Both the position numbers and the translations under genes were made by a program. Shown piece after piece: positions 44,191-52,636 of a DNA stretch of 64,000 nt. The notes beneath the pieces were generated by a model, which saw nothing but the letters and a program-made list of their open reading frames with translations, was not told the DNA's origin and did no database searches. Within the stretch, counting starts at the first letter, position 1, and every line of letters begins with the position of its first letter. Source of the stretch: JBGPLJ01 sp963826145. GTDB taxonomy: Bacteria; Pseudomonadota; Gammaproteobacteria; Steroidobacterales; Steroidobacteraceae. The stretch is taken from contig CAWGVW010000001.1 of NCBI GenBank assembly GCA_963826145.1, positions 1,550,001 to 1,614,000 on the forward strand, read 5' to 3'.

Positions 44191-45096
44191 ATGCGCATCG
44201 GGATGATCGGACTCGGAAAAATGGGCGGCAACATGACGCGGCGGCTCCTGCGCGGCGGTCATGAAGTCGTGGCTTTCGCTCGCGAAGCGTCGGTGGTCGA
44301 AGCAATGGCAAAGGATGGCGCCCTACCCGCCCATTCGCTCGAGGAGCTCATCGCGAATCTGCCGGCGCCCCGCACGATCTGGCTGATGGTGCCGGCCGGC
44401 GAGACAACCGAGAACACATTGACGGCGCTCACGAAGCTCGCGGCTTCGGGCGACCTCATCGTCGACGGTGGCAACAGCTACTACAAGGATTCCATGCGAC
44501 GTTCGGCCGCGCTCGCCGCGCACGGCATGCTCTGGGCGGACTGCGGCACGAGCGGCGGTATCTGGGGCCTGAAGGAAGGCTATAGCCTCATGGTCGGCGC
44601 GACCCCTGCGGCAGCGAAGCGGCTCGAACCCATCCTGAGGACGCTCGCGCCGGCGGCTGACCGAGGCTGGGCGCATGTGGGCCCGAATGGCGCCGGCCAT
44701 TTCGTGAAGATGGTCCACAACGGCGTCGAATACGCGTTAATGCAGGCTTACGCCGAGGGTTTCGAGCTCATGCAGCGCAAGAGCGAATTCAACCTGAACC
44801 TGCCGCAGGTGGCCGAGGTCTGGCAGACCGGAAGCGTCGTGCGTTCCTGGCTCCTCGACCTGACAGCCGCCGCGCTCAAGGACAATCCCTCGCTCGGCGG
44901 CATCGCGCCGTACGTCGAAGACTCCGGCGAAGGCCGCTGGACGGCGACCGAAGGGATCGATCTCGGCGTTCCGCTCCCGACCATTTCGCTCGCCCTCTTC
45001 GAGCGCTTCAATTCCCGGAACCGCGATTCCTTCGCCTACAAACTGCTCGCCGCCATGCGCAACCAGTTCGGCGGCCACGCCATCAAGCGGGAATGA
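44191..45096 (+). CDS. gnd: 6-phosphogluconate dehydrogenase (decarboxylating), short NAD-type
   Basis: A 301-aa enzyme oxidising 6-phosphogluconate to ribulose 5-phosphate and CO2. The Rossmann motif is GMIGLGKMGGNM at the N-terminus. VDGGNSYYKDS, DCGTSGGIWGL and HFVKMVHNGVEY carry the substrate-binding and catalytic Lys/Asn residues. The length of about 300 rather than 470 places it in the short NAD-preferring class. ATG at 44191 follows GAAGGTGG; a GTG three codons earlier is less likely. It is the first gene of gnd-zwf-pgl, with only seven bases before zwf. Confidence 0.93.
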   Translation: MRIGMIGLGKMGGNMTRRLLRGGHEVVAFAREASVVEAMAKDGALPAHSLEELIANLPAPRTIWLMVPAGETTENTLTALTKLAASGDLIVDGGNSYYKDSMRRSAALAAHGMLWADCGTSGGIWGLKEGYSLMVGATPAAAKRLEPILRTLAPAADRGWAHVGPNGAGHFVKMVHNGVEYALMQAYAEGFELMQRKSEFNLNLPQVAEVWQTGSVVRSWLLDLTAAALKDNPSLGGIAPYVEDSGEGRWTATEGIDLGVPLPTISLALFERFNSRNRDSFAYKLLAAMRNQFGGHAIKRE

Positions 45097-45103
45097 TCGA
45101 CCC

Positions 45104-46546
45104 ATGCCTGTGACTTCGACGACACTCGTCATCTTCGGCGCGACCGGCGACCTCATGCATCGCAAGCTCGCTCCGGCCCTCTATCACCTGCATGCGAAGG
45201 GACGGCTTGCACCTGGCGTGCGCATCCTCGGCGTCGCGCGCCGGCCGTGGAACCAGGCAGAGTTTCGCGCCGAGATCCAGCAGTCGATCCTGCGCTATGC
45301 GGGCGCCGACGATCTCGCCGACTGGGAAGACTTCGGCGGGCGCCTGCATTACCTGCGCGCGGACGTCGAAGCGCCCGAGAGCTTCGCCATGCTCGCGAAG
45401 GCGCTCGCCGAAATCGAGTCCGGCCCCGCGAACCGCCTCTACTATCTCGCGGTTGCGCCGCAGTTCTTCGGCGCGATCGTCAATGGCCTGGGCGCTGCGG
45501 GCCTCGCACACGAAGAGGACGAACTCGGCCGGAACATCGTCATCGAGAAGCCGTTCGGCCGCGACCTCAAGTCGGCGCATGAGCTTAACGGCCTTGTGCG
45601 GTCGGCGTTCCAGGAACACCAGATCTTTCGCATCGATCATTATCTCGGCAAGGAGACAGCGCAGAACCTGATCCTCTTCCGCTTCGCGAATGCGATCTTT
45701 GAGCCGCTCTGGAACCGCAACTACATCGACAGCGTGCAGATTTCAGTCGCCGAAACCGTCGACGTGCGACAGCGAACCGAGTACTACGACAGCGCGGGCG
45801 TGCTGCGCGACATGTTCCAGAATCACCTGATGCAGCTCTATACGCTCACGGCCATGGAGCCGGCCGTGCCGCTCAATGCCACGACCCTGCGCGATGAAAA
45901 GGTGAAAGTGCTGAAGGCAACGCGGCCGATCGACCTCGGCAATGCCGTGTTCGGTCAGTATGAGGGTTATCGCGGCGCCCCCGGCGTGCGCGCCGGCTCG
46001 CGCACGCCGACGTATGCGGCGCTCAAGCTCGAACTCGACAACTGGCGCTGGCAGGGCGTGCCGTTCTACCTGCGCTCGGGCAAGGCGCTCGCAAAGCGCA
46101 CATCGGAGATCAGCATCGTTTTCAAGCAGCCGCCGCACCGGATGTTCGGCGCGTTCCAGAGCCCCACACCGAACGTGCTGTCGATCTGCGTGCAGCCGGA
46201 CGAAGGCGTGCACCTGAAATTCGATGCGAAGGTGCCCGACACGCAGAACGACATTCGCCAGGTTACGCTCGAATTCCACTATCGCACGACATTCGAATGC
46301 ACCGACCTGCCGGACGCCTACGAGCGGTTGCTGCTCGACGCGTTGAACGGCGACGCCTCGCTCTTCGCCCGGAACGATGAGATCGAAAACGCCTGGCGCC
46401 TGGTGGATCCTATTATTGCTGCAAGCGAGAGCAACTCCCGAGCGCTGCCCGTCGAATACACCCCCGGCAGCTGGGGACCGGCGGAAGCGGACGTCATGCT
46501 GGAGCGCGACGGCAATCGCTGGTGCATGGGCTGCACAGCGGACTGA
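45104..46546 (+). CDS. zwf: Glucose-6-phosphate 1-dehydrogenase
   Basis: A 480-aa enzyme catalysing the first oxidative step of the pentose phosphate and Entner-Doudoroff routes, glucose 6-phosphate to 6-phosphogluconolactone. The cofactor motif FGATGDLMHRKL is at residues 9-20. The active-site segment RIDHYLGKETAQN contains the catalytic His and substrate-binding Lys. The length is normal for bacterial Zwf. It lies between gnd and pgl with gaps of seven and three bases, so the operon encodes the whole oxidative branch and supplies NADPH. No regulator is adjacent. Confidence 0.96.
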   Translation: MPVTSTTLVIFGATGDLMHRKLAPALYHLHAKGRLAPGVRILGVARRPWNQAEFRAEIQQSILRYAGADDLADWEDFGGRLHYLRADVEAPESFAMLAKALAEIESGPANRLYYLAVAPQFFGAIVNGLGAAGLAHEEDELGRNIVIEKPFGRDLKSAHELNGLVRSAFQEHQIFRIDHYLGKETAQNLILFRFANAIFEPLWNRNYIDSVQISVAETVDVRQRTEYYDSAGVLRDMFQNHLMQLYTLTAMEPAVPLNATTLRDEKVKVLKATRPIDLGNAVFGQYEGYRGAPGVRAGSRTPTYAALKLELDNWRWQGVPFYLRSGKALAKRTSEISIVFKQPPHRMFGAFQSPTPNVLSICVQPDEGVHLKFDAKVPDTQNDIRQVTLEFHYRTTFECTDLPDAYERLLLDALNGDASLFARNDEIENAWRLVDPIIAASESNSRALPVEYTPGSWGPAEADVMLERDGNRWCMGCTAD

Positions 46547-46549
46547 AGC

Positions 46550-47296
46550 GTGCGCACGGTCGATGTTTACCCGAGTCCGGAACTCCTCGCGCAGTCGGCG
46601 GCCGCGCATATCGCCGAACGTGCGCGCCAGGCCATCGCGGAGCGCGGCCGTTTCACGCTTGCCCTCTCGGGTGGCAATACGCCCCATGCGACATTTCGAT
46701 GCCTCGCGAGCCCGTCGGCGTGCGACATCGACTGGTCGAGGGTCGGCCTCTACTGGAGCGACGAACGCTGCGTTCCCCCCGGCCATCCCGACAGCAACTA
46801 CGGTGCTGCGAAGCGCCTGCTGCTCGATGCGATTGCCATTCCCACCGGCAACGTGCATCGAATGGATGTCGATGGCAATCCGGCCGACGCAGCGCTTCGC
46901 TATGAGGCGGTGCTGCGGTCTTCCCTGGGAGCGCAAGGAGCAGTGCCACCCTCGCTCGATCTCGTCCTGCTCGGCCTCGGAACTGACGGCCACACGGCAT
47001 CGCTCTTTCCAGAAGTGATCGCTTCCACCGTCCTCGAGCCCGCCAACCGTGAGCGCTGGGTGCTGCCGGTTCACATCGAGAGCCGCAAGAGCTGGCGCCT
47101 CACAATGACACCCACTCTCATCAATGCGGCGGCAGAGATAGTGTTTCTGGTGTTTGGAGACGACAAGGCGCCCGTGGTACGCGCAATTCTGTCGGGAACG
47201 CACCTGCACGACCGGCTGCCGGCTCAGTTGATAAAACCGGCAATGGGTGCGCTGTCGTTCTATCTCGATGCCGCGGCTGCCCGCGATTACGCGTAA
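46550..47296 (+). CDS. pgl: 6-phosphogluconolactonase
   Basis: A 248-aa DevB-type lactonase hydrolysing 6-phosphogluconolactone. Family motifs are LALSGGNTPHATF, YWSDERCVPPGHPDSNYGAA, LGLGTDGHTASLFP and the C-terminal VFLVFGDDKAPVV. Translation begins at GTG 46550, three bases after the zwf stop. It is the last gene of the operon and overlaps the convergent esterase gene by ten bases, leaving no room for a separate terminator. Confidence 0.94.
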   Translation: MRTVDVYPSPELLAQSAAAHIAERARQAIAERGRFTLALSGGNTPHATFRCLASPSACDIDWSRVGLYWSDERCVPPGHPDSNYGAAKRLLLDAIAIPTGNVHRMDVDGNPADAALRYEAVLRSSLGAQGAVPPSLDLVLLGLGTDGHTASLFPEVIASTVLEPANRERWVLPVHIESRKSWRLTMTPTLINAAAEIVFLVFGDDKAPVVRAILSGTHLHDRLPAQLIKPAMGALSFYLDAAAARDYA

Positions 47297-48168
47297 TGCT
47301 TCAGGAACTCGAGAATCCGGCGATTGCCTGCCTCAGCTTGCCGTGTTTGCTCGTTGAGGAAGAGATGAGTACCACCTGCACAGATCGCGAGCTCAGCCTC
47401 GTTGCCAGCGGCCCGCCAGCGGACTGCCATGAGGAGTGAATCGTCGTAGACGGAATCATCCGTACCGACGCTGAAGATTGCCGGCGGCAGGTCCCGCAGG
47501 TCCGCATAAAGCGAAGAAATCGCCGGATCGCGCAACGCCTCGCCGCTCAACCCGGGAAACGCCGCTGCGACTGTTTCACGCAGCCGGGCCGGCGACAGGA
47601 AATGCGAATCGCGTGCCTGCCGCTGGCTCGGCGTTCCCGAATAGTCGTAATTGCCGACGGCGAGGTTCGCTGCGCGAAACGGCCTCAGCCCATGCCGGTC
47701 GCGCAGCCGAATCAACGCTAACACTGCCAGTGAGGCGCCGGCCGATTCGCCGCCGATCAAGAGATGTCGTGTGCCGAATTCCTTCTCTGCATGCGAGACC
47801 AGCCAGAGCGCTGCGGCCTCGCAATCCTCGGCTGCGGCCGGCATCGGGTGCTGAGGTGCAAGCCGGTAATCGACGCTGACGACCGCGATGGAGAGTTCCC
47901 CGGCCACTCGCGAATTGAAGGCATCCGCCATCACCGGTGCGCCCATGATGAAACCGCCGGCATGCACATGCAGGTACACCGCGCCCGCGCAGGCCGGCCG
48001 CAGGATTCGCACGGCGAGATCCGGTCGATCTGGAAGCCGGCGGGTTTCCGATTCGAATTGCATGCCGAGATCTGCCTCGTTTGCACTCCAGGGTGGCAGC
48101 CTGTATCCAGCAGGCCACGCCAGCGCGATATGCGTGTGCGATGATTCCCCAATGGATTTCGAGCACAT
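47287..48168 (-). CDS. Alpha/beta hydrolase of the hormone-sensitive lipase family
   Basis: A 293-aa esterase of the HSL (bacterial family IV) type acting on short acyl esters. The oxyanion motif appears as HVHAGGFIMG in place of HGGG, the nucleophile as GGESAGASLA, the Asp region as GTDDSVYDDS and the His in GGTHLFLNEQ. VDYRLAPQHPMPAAAED is typical of the family. No signal peptide is apparent. The start at 48168 could instead be an internal ATG at residue 36. It is divergent from a small conserved gene and convergent with pgl. Confidence 0.86.
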   Translation of the reverse strand: MCSKSIGESSHTHIALAWPAGYRLPPWSANEADLGMQFESETRRLPDRPDLAVRILRPACAGAVYLHVHAGGFIMGAPVMADAFNSRVAGELSIAVVSVDYRLAPQHPMPAAAEDCEAAALWLVSHAEKEFGTRHLLIGGESAGASLAVLALIRLRDRHGLRPFRAANLAVGNYDYSGTPSQRQARDSHFLSPARLRETVAAAFPGLSGEALRDPAISSLYADLRDLPPAIFSVGTDDSVYDDSLLMAVRWRAAGNEAELAICAGGTHLFLNEQTRQAEAGNRRILEFLKHYA

Positions 48169-48183
48169 TACCAGTGGGAAACC

Positions 48184-48396
48184 ATGAAGCTCTACGGTGC
48201 CGACGACAAAGAACTGATGACCGTGACCTCGATCGAGCGCGAAGGCTCAACGCTCATCGTCAAGGGGAAGATCTTCGGCACGATGCCGCTCACCGCAAAG
48301 CTGATGCCGGAGGAAGCCCGCAAGGCCTTCGGCCTGCTCGGGTTCCGCAAATTCTGCTTTCTGTTCTCGCTGCCTTTTCGACGCAGGCGGCCCTGA
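48184..48396 (+). CDS. Small conserved-looking hypothetical protein, 70 aa
   Basis: A 70-aa protein starting MKLYGADDKELMTVTSIER. A compact beta-rich N-terminal half (STLIVKGKIFGTMPLTAKL) is followed by MPEEARKAFGLLGF and a hydrophobic, then basic, end (FCFLFSLPFRRRRP), so it may associate with the membrane. GTGGGA stands before the ATG. I do not know its function; the ordered pattern and ribosome binding site argue that it is real. It is divergent from the esterase gene by 15 bp. Confidence 0.6.
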   Translation: MKLYGADDKELMTVTSIEREGSTLIVKGKIFGTMPLTAKLMPEEARKAFGLLGFRKFCFLFSLPFRRRRP

Positions 48397-48401
48397 CGAG
48401 A

Positions 48402-49052
48402 CTACTGTTTAGGAGTCTTCTCTAACTTATTGCTTTCCTTTGATTCTTCTGCGCTCTTTCGCGTGCGCGCCTCCGCCTCGCTGACGGCCGCCAGGCAATT
48501 GGCGGCGGTTTCATCCGTGTAATCCGTGAAGGAGTTGCGTTGCCTGCGATATCGCCATTCCCAGGGCGGGATACGTTCGACGACTGAATATGCCCAGAAG
48601 CCCCGTCCGACGGCGCGTGCCTCCTCCTCGTAGATGCAAAGGATGGCATCGTCCTTGCGCCGCATGTGCTCGCGGTCGGCCCAGGCATGACCCTGGCGCA
48701 CCATGACTTCATTGATCTCGACGTCGCCGAGGTACACCACGGCAATGGAGATGTTCTGCCGGGAGTTCTGGTCGACGATCGCCAGCTGCACGTCCTGGCC
48801 GTCCACGAGCTTCACCAGCGCGGCAGTTGCCTCGTCGCTCCCCGGCTGGTCCTTGTCCGGCGCATCGATGCCCTGCAGCGCAACGCGCTCGATGCCGCTT
48901 TCAAGCTTAATGTTCAGCATGTCGCCGCTCACGACGCTCACGACACGACCGTAGATCGGCGGTATCGGACGTTCGTCGGCGCCTGCGGCCAAGGCACCCA
49001 CCTGCATGGCGATGGCAGCAAACACGCCGAGACTTGAGGTGATACGGGTCAT
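48402..49052 (-). CDS. Thermonuclease-family (SNase fold) protein with altered catalytic residues
   Basis: A 216-aa exported protein with a signal peptide (about 1-22) and an OB-fold SNase-like domain (about 30-165): YGRVVSVVSGDMLNIKLESG, ALQGIDAPDKDQP and GHAWADREHM. By eye against staphylococcal nuclease, the two arginines and the glutamate of the active site are replaced (Ala at the Arg35 position, Asp at Glu43 and Ile at Arg87). Cleavage is therefore doubtful and nucleic-acid or ligand binding may be its role. The C-terminal tail is charged and low in complexity. ATG at 49052 is chosen over one four codons upstream. Confidence 0.78.
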   Translation of the reverse strand: MTRITSSLGVFAAIAMQVGALAAGADERPIPPIYGRVVSVVSGDMLNIKLESGIERVALQGIDAPDKDQPGSDEATAALVKLVDGQDVQLAIVDQNSRQNISIAVVYLGDVEINEVMVRQGHAWADREHMRRKDDAILCIYEEEARAVGRGFWAYSVVERIPPWEWRYRRQRNSFTDYTDETAANCLAAVSEAEARTRKSAEESKESNKLEKTPKQ

Positions 49053-49097
49053 GCCGACTATCATACCGGTGCGCGGCTGCGCGTCCCCCGGTCAGTA

Positions 49098-49110
49098 CTA
49101 GGTCCCATAG
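49098..49110. promoter_or_regulatory. CTATRGG-type motif, copy 1
   Basis: CTAGGTCCCATAG, which reads CTATGGGACCTAG on the minus strand, lies 65-78 bp before the YSC84 gene start. Similar elements occur at 59901-59914 and 62775-62787. It is a partial palindrome and may be a shared regulator site. Confidence 0.35.
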
Positions 49111-49175
49111 CCGCGTACGCGCGTAAGGTCCTACAATGCCCGCCCTCACACGGTCGGACCTGCAGGAGAGTGCTT

Positions 49176-49742
49176 ATGAGAACGATGTTACGTCGAAGTT
49201 TCCTGATCGCTGCGTTCGCGCTGGCGGTCACCCCCGCTTTCGCGGACGACTACAGCGATACGATTGCGCTGTTCAAGAACGCCGGCGAGAGCGGCACGTT
49301 CTTCACGAAGGCCTACGGCTACGCCGTGTTCCCGAACATCGGCAAGGCGGGCCTCGGTGTGGGCGGCGCGCACGGCAAAGGCCAGGTCTACGAGAAGGGC
49401 AAGGTTATCGGCGATACGTCGATGACCCAGCTCAGTGTCGGCCTGCAGGCCGGTGGCCAGGCCTTCAGCCAGGTCATCTTCTTCGAGGACAAGCGCTCGC
49501 TCGATGAATTCACCTCGGGCAACTTCGAGTTCGACGCAACGGCAAATGCGATTGCCATCACCGCTTCCGCAAACGTCGGCGCCGGTTCGACCGGCGCGAG
49601 CGCAGGCGCGAGCGGCGGGAAGAACGACGCGACCACCGTCGGCAAGTACCGCAAAGGCATGGCGGTATTCACGATCGCGAAAGGCGGCCTGATGTACCAG
49701 GCGGCCATCGGCGGCCAGAAGTTCTCCTACAAAGCCAAGTAG
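49176..49742 (+). CDS. YSC84/SYLF-domain lipid-binding protein, exported
   Basis: A 188-aa protein with a signal peptide (about 1-23) and a SYLF (YSC84) domain. The pattern AYGYAVFPNIGKAGLGVGGAHG and VGLQAGGQAFSQVIFF is diagnostic. Eukaryotic members bind phosphoinositides and actin; bacterial ones are periplasmic with an unclear role, possibly membrane binding. A Gly/Ala/Ser-rich stretch at about 128-150 is part of the domain. ATG at 49176 has an AGGAGAG site just upstream, which decides the start over a GTG two codons earlier. The motif at 49098 lies in its promoter region. Confidence 0.9.
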   Translation: MRTMLRRSFLIAAFALAVTPAFADDYSDTIALFKNAGESGTFFTKAYGYAVFPNIGKAGLGVGGAHGKGQVYEKGKVIGDTSMTQLSVGLQAGGQAFSQVIFFEDKRSLDEFTSGNFEFDATANAIAITASANVGAGSTGASAGASGGKNDATTVGKYRKGMAVFTIAKGGLMYQAAIGGQKFSYKAK

Positions 49743-49782
49743 CGGCTGCTGGACCTGGGGTCCTCCCACTGACGGAAAAAAC

Positions 49783-49807
49783 GGCCCCGGCGGATTTCGC
49801 CGGGGCC
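49783..49807 (-). terminator. Intrinsic terminator of the decarboxylation operon
   Basis: GGCCCCGGCG at 49783-49792 pairs perfectly with CGCCGGGGCC at 49798-49807 around a five-base loop. On the minus strand the stem is followed two bases later by six T residues (the A-run at 49776-49781). This is a textbook Rho-independent terminator 31 bp after the porin stop; it may also stop the YSC84 transcript from the other side. Confidence 0.88.
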
Positions 49808-49838
49808 TCACGATCAGAGCGACAACCCTGCTTCGCGA

Positions 49839-51218
49839 TCAGAAGCTGTAGGCCGCGAAGAACATGCCGTACGTGAACGTATCGGTTCGGCCCGACGACT
49901 GCTCGATCGCCTTGCCGGGATCTGCGATCGCAGCCACGAAGCTCAGTATCAGGTTCTTGTTGACCGACCAGTCGAGATACCAGTCAAGCTCGTCCCCCAC
50001 CGCGTCGGACGTCACCAACGGGCCGAGCGATTCCGGGTGGTCCAAACGGAAATCCCAGAAGATGAGCCCGGTGCTAACAGAGTCGTTCGGCTTCACATGG
50101 ACTCGTATCTGATTCGAGATCATGTTGGAGTTCGAGATGAAGTACTCGCCCGCGATCTCGCCCTGCCACCAGGTGCCCCAGTCGTAGAATCCGGTGAACA
50201 GGCCGTCGAACGCCTCATTCTTCGGAGTGTTGGGATCGTCGCCTTCGAAGAAGGCATAGCGGTACGACAGCTTCGGCGTCCACGCACCCTCGAACTGCCA
50301 GGCAACGAGAGCATTCCAGGCGGTTGAGTCGAGCAGATCGCCGTTCTGCTCCTTTGCATACTCCAGTTCAAATGAGAGCGCCTTGAGCGACGGGAACGGG
50401 GCCGTGTAGGCGCGCAGGTCGTAAACGTCGAGCCCGTCGCGTTGCGGGGCGCTCCCGGCCGGATTCGAGGACCACTTCATGTAGGTGCCGCCGAGCGTCG
50501 TGTCCTCGCCGATGGCGTACTCGTAATTCACGCCCCAGAGCTCGCTGCCGGAGCTCGCCTCGGGCAGCTCGTCCTTGTTGAGAAAGAACGCCTCGATGGT
50601 GTGCTGGCCCGTTTTGAAGCGGGCGATCGCCGCAAACTCGAAGGCCTTACGCGCGTTGGTCCAGTAGCCTCCGCGCGAGCCGCCCTCCGCCGAGCCGTCC
50701 CATAGCAGCATGCCGTGTCCGAGCTTGTATTGGGCGCGGCCGACAGTGAAGTCGAGCGCATTCTCGCCGAGATCGCCGAGGCTCGTGCCGGAGCGCCAGC
50801 CGACATAGAGCTCGTCCACGTCGAACGAGGCCTCGTCGCCCCCGACCAGGGATGGCGAAGAGCCGTAGGTTCGCTCGCCGACGGCGCTGACCTTCCCGTA
50901 GATCTGGGAGCTGTTGGACATCGTGTACTGCGCACCGAGCGCGGGCTTGATCGACCCCTCGAACCAGTTGTCGCTGAGATCGCCGGACGGTGAGTCGGGC
51001 TTCGGGTTGGTGTAAAGGGAGTTGTTGAAGCCGAAGGCGCCGAAAGTCGCGTCGAAGTTGAAGGTCCAGTCGAGCCCCGCCGGAAGACCGGGCGGCGGCG
51101 CGGGCTTCTCCTCGTCCGCGCCGAATGCGGGAGCCGTGGCTAACGCAAGCAGGACCGCGGCGGCGACCGACTTTCGGTTGACCGCGCGGGAGGGGTCGCG
51201 GGGCCTAGTGAGCAGCAT
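49839..51218 (-). CDS. Outer-membrane porin-like channel (alginate-export-like)
   Basis: A 459-aa beta-barrel protein with a signal peptide (about 1-34) and a proline-rich lead (PAPPPGLPAGL). Alternating aromatic strands such as DELYVGWRSGTSLGDLGENA and FTVGRAQYKLGHGMLLWDG resemble the alginate-export/OprD-like porin group, and the protein ends in the terminal Phe required for barrel insertion (FFAAYSF). AAGGAG stands just before ATG 51218. It is the last gene of the decarboxylase-antiporter operon, 32 bp after the first antiporter gene, and is followed by the terminator. It probably admits the amino-acid substrates through the outer membrane; that role is inferred from context. Confidence 0.82.
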   Translation of the reverse strand: MLLTRPRDPSRAVNRKSVAAAVLLALATAPAFGADEEKPAPPPGLPAGLDWTFNFDATFGAFGFNNSLYTNPKPDSPSGDLSDNWFEGSIKPALGAQYTMSNSSQIYGKVSAVGERTYGSSPSLVGGDEASFDVDELYVGWRSGTSLGDLGENALDFTVGRAQYKLGHGMLLWDGSAEGGSRGGYWTNARKAFEFAAIARFKTGQHTIEAFFLNKDELPEASSGSELWGVNYEYAIGEDTTLGGTYMKWSSNPAGSAPQRDGLDVYDLRAYTAPFPSLKALSFELEYAKEQNGDLLDSTAWNALVAWQFEGAWTPKLSYRYAFFEGDDPNTPKNEAFDGLFTGFYDWGTWWQGEIAGEYFISNSNMISNQIRVHVKPNDSVSTGLIFWDFRLDHPESLGPLVTSDAVGDELDWYLDWSVNKNLILSFVAAIADPGKAIEQSSGRTDTFTYGMFFAAYSF

Positions 51219-51250
51219 ATTGGAACTCCTTGTGGCACACGTTTCGGTTT

Positions 51251-52636
51251 TCACTGCGCGGCGGGCACAACGGCGGCGGAACCGTCGGACGCAGGGGCTG
51301 AACCAGCTGCGCGCTGCGCCCTCTTGAGCTTCGCCGCCGCTTCCATGGAATTGATGAAGAACGGATACAGCGGCACGCTGATCAGCAATCCGACCATCGC
51401 GTGCACCACTGTCTGGGGATCGCCGCCGATGACTGCCCAGAGGCAATAGACGACCGCGGTCAGTGCGATCCACTTGTAGATGCCGAAAGTCCTGGCTGGA
51501 AGCTTCAGATCGAACATGACCTTCACGATCGCAACCGCCGAGTAGACGTAAGGCACGATGATGAGAATGACCGCGAGGTCCACGATCCGGTTGAACTGAC
51601 CCGCGAGGGTCGGTGAGACAGTCGCGAAGAGCATGATCGTCATCAGCACCGCAACGATGATGAGGCCGACGCCCGGAACGCCGTTCTTGTTGAGTCGCGC
51701 GAAGATGCGCGGAAACATCCCGTCATCCGCCGCGGCCTTGGCCGATTGCCCGACGAGCAACATCCAGCCGCACAACGAGCCGATCGACTTGAGGACCGCG
51801 CACACGCTGATGATGATCACTCCCGGAGTGCCGATGGCGAGTCGCGCCGCTTCGGCAAAGGGCGCGTGCGACTTGCGTAACACGTCATTCGGGAGGATCC
51901 CCATGATGACGGTCGAGCTCAGCATGTAGACAACCGCGGCAAGAATGAGTCCGATGATCGTCGCCAGCGGAACATTGCGCTTCGGGTTCTCAATGACCCC
52001 CGCCGAAACGCTGGCGCTCTCGATGCCCATGTACGCCCACAACGCCATCGAGGCGGCCCGCGAGACGGCGTGCATGTCCGAGTCGCCGCTGACGTTCCAG
52101 CCGGAAAGGAACGTCGCAGAGTCGAACCAGGCCCAGCCGCAGATCGCGATGGCCATGATCGGGATGAGGGCGAGCGCCATCGTCCAGGTCTCGAGCGCGC
52201 CGACCACGCGGGGCCCGAGAATGTTGACAACCGTGAGCAGCCAGATGATGACCGCTGTGGCAATGACGCTTCCCGGCGGGCCGGTGATGCCTGGCACGAG
52301 TTCAGCGAGATAGCCAACGGCCGCGACCGCAATTGCGACATTGCCGATAGCGTTGCCGGTCCAGTACACGTAGTTCGTCTGAAACCCGGCAAAGGGACCG
52401 AGGAAGTCGCGCGCATAGGCGTAGGGGCCGCCCTGCTGCGGATTGAGCTCGCCGAGCTTCGCGAAGACGAGACCGAGCGCCGCTACGCCGACGGTGGCAA
52501 TGATCCAGCCGAAGATGGCGATGCCGCCGACCTGCGCGAGATTGACGGGCAGCAGGAAGAGTCCAGTGCCGACCATGTTGCCGGCCACGCACATCGTGGC
52601 CTGCACCAGCGACATTTTGTGGCCGGGTTCACTCAC
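51251..52636 (-). CDS. APC-family amino acid/polyamine antiporter, AdiC-like
   Basis: A 461-aa, 12-helix antiporter. GNMVGTGLFLLPVNLAQVGG is the substrate-binding first helix, and NPQQGGPYAYARDFLGP, WNVSG and GIESASVSAGV resemble AdiC and CadB. The gating Trp of AdiC is kept in GSLCGWMLLVGQSAKAAADD. It would exchange an external basic amino acid for the decarboxylation product. GTG at 52636 is chosen because it overlaps the stop of the decarboxylase gene (GTGA), giving translational coupling. It has an extra Ala/Lys-rich C-terminal tail. Confidence 0.9.
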   Translation of the reverse strand: MSEPGHKMSLVQATMCVAGNMVGTGLFLLPVNLAQVGGIAIFGWIIATVGVAALGLVFAKLGELNPQQGGPYAYARDFLGPFAGFQTNYVYWTGNAIGNVAIAVAAVGYLAELVPGITGPPGSVIATAVIIWLLTVVNILGPRVVGALETWTMALALIPIMAIAICGWAWFDSATFLSGWNVSGDSDMHAVSRAASMALWAYMGIESASVSAGVIENPKRNVPLATIIGLILAAVVYMLSSTVIMGILPNDVLRKSHAPFAEAARLAIGTPGVIIISVCAVLKSIGSLCGWMLLVGQSAKAAADDGMFPRIFARLNKNGVPGVGLIIVAVLMTIMLFATVSPTLAGQFNRIVDLAVILIIVPYVYSAVAIVKVMFDLKLPARTFGIYKWIALTAVVYCLWAVIGGDPQTVVHAMVGLLISVPLYPFFINSMEAAAKLKRAQRAAGSAPASDGSAAVVPAAQ

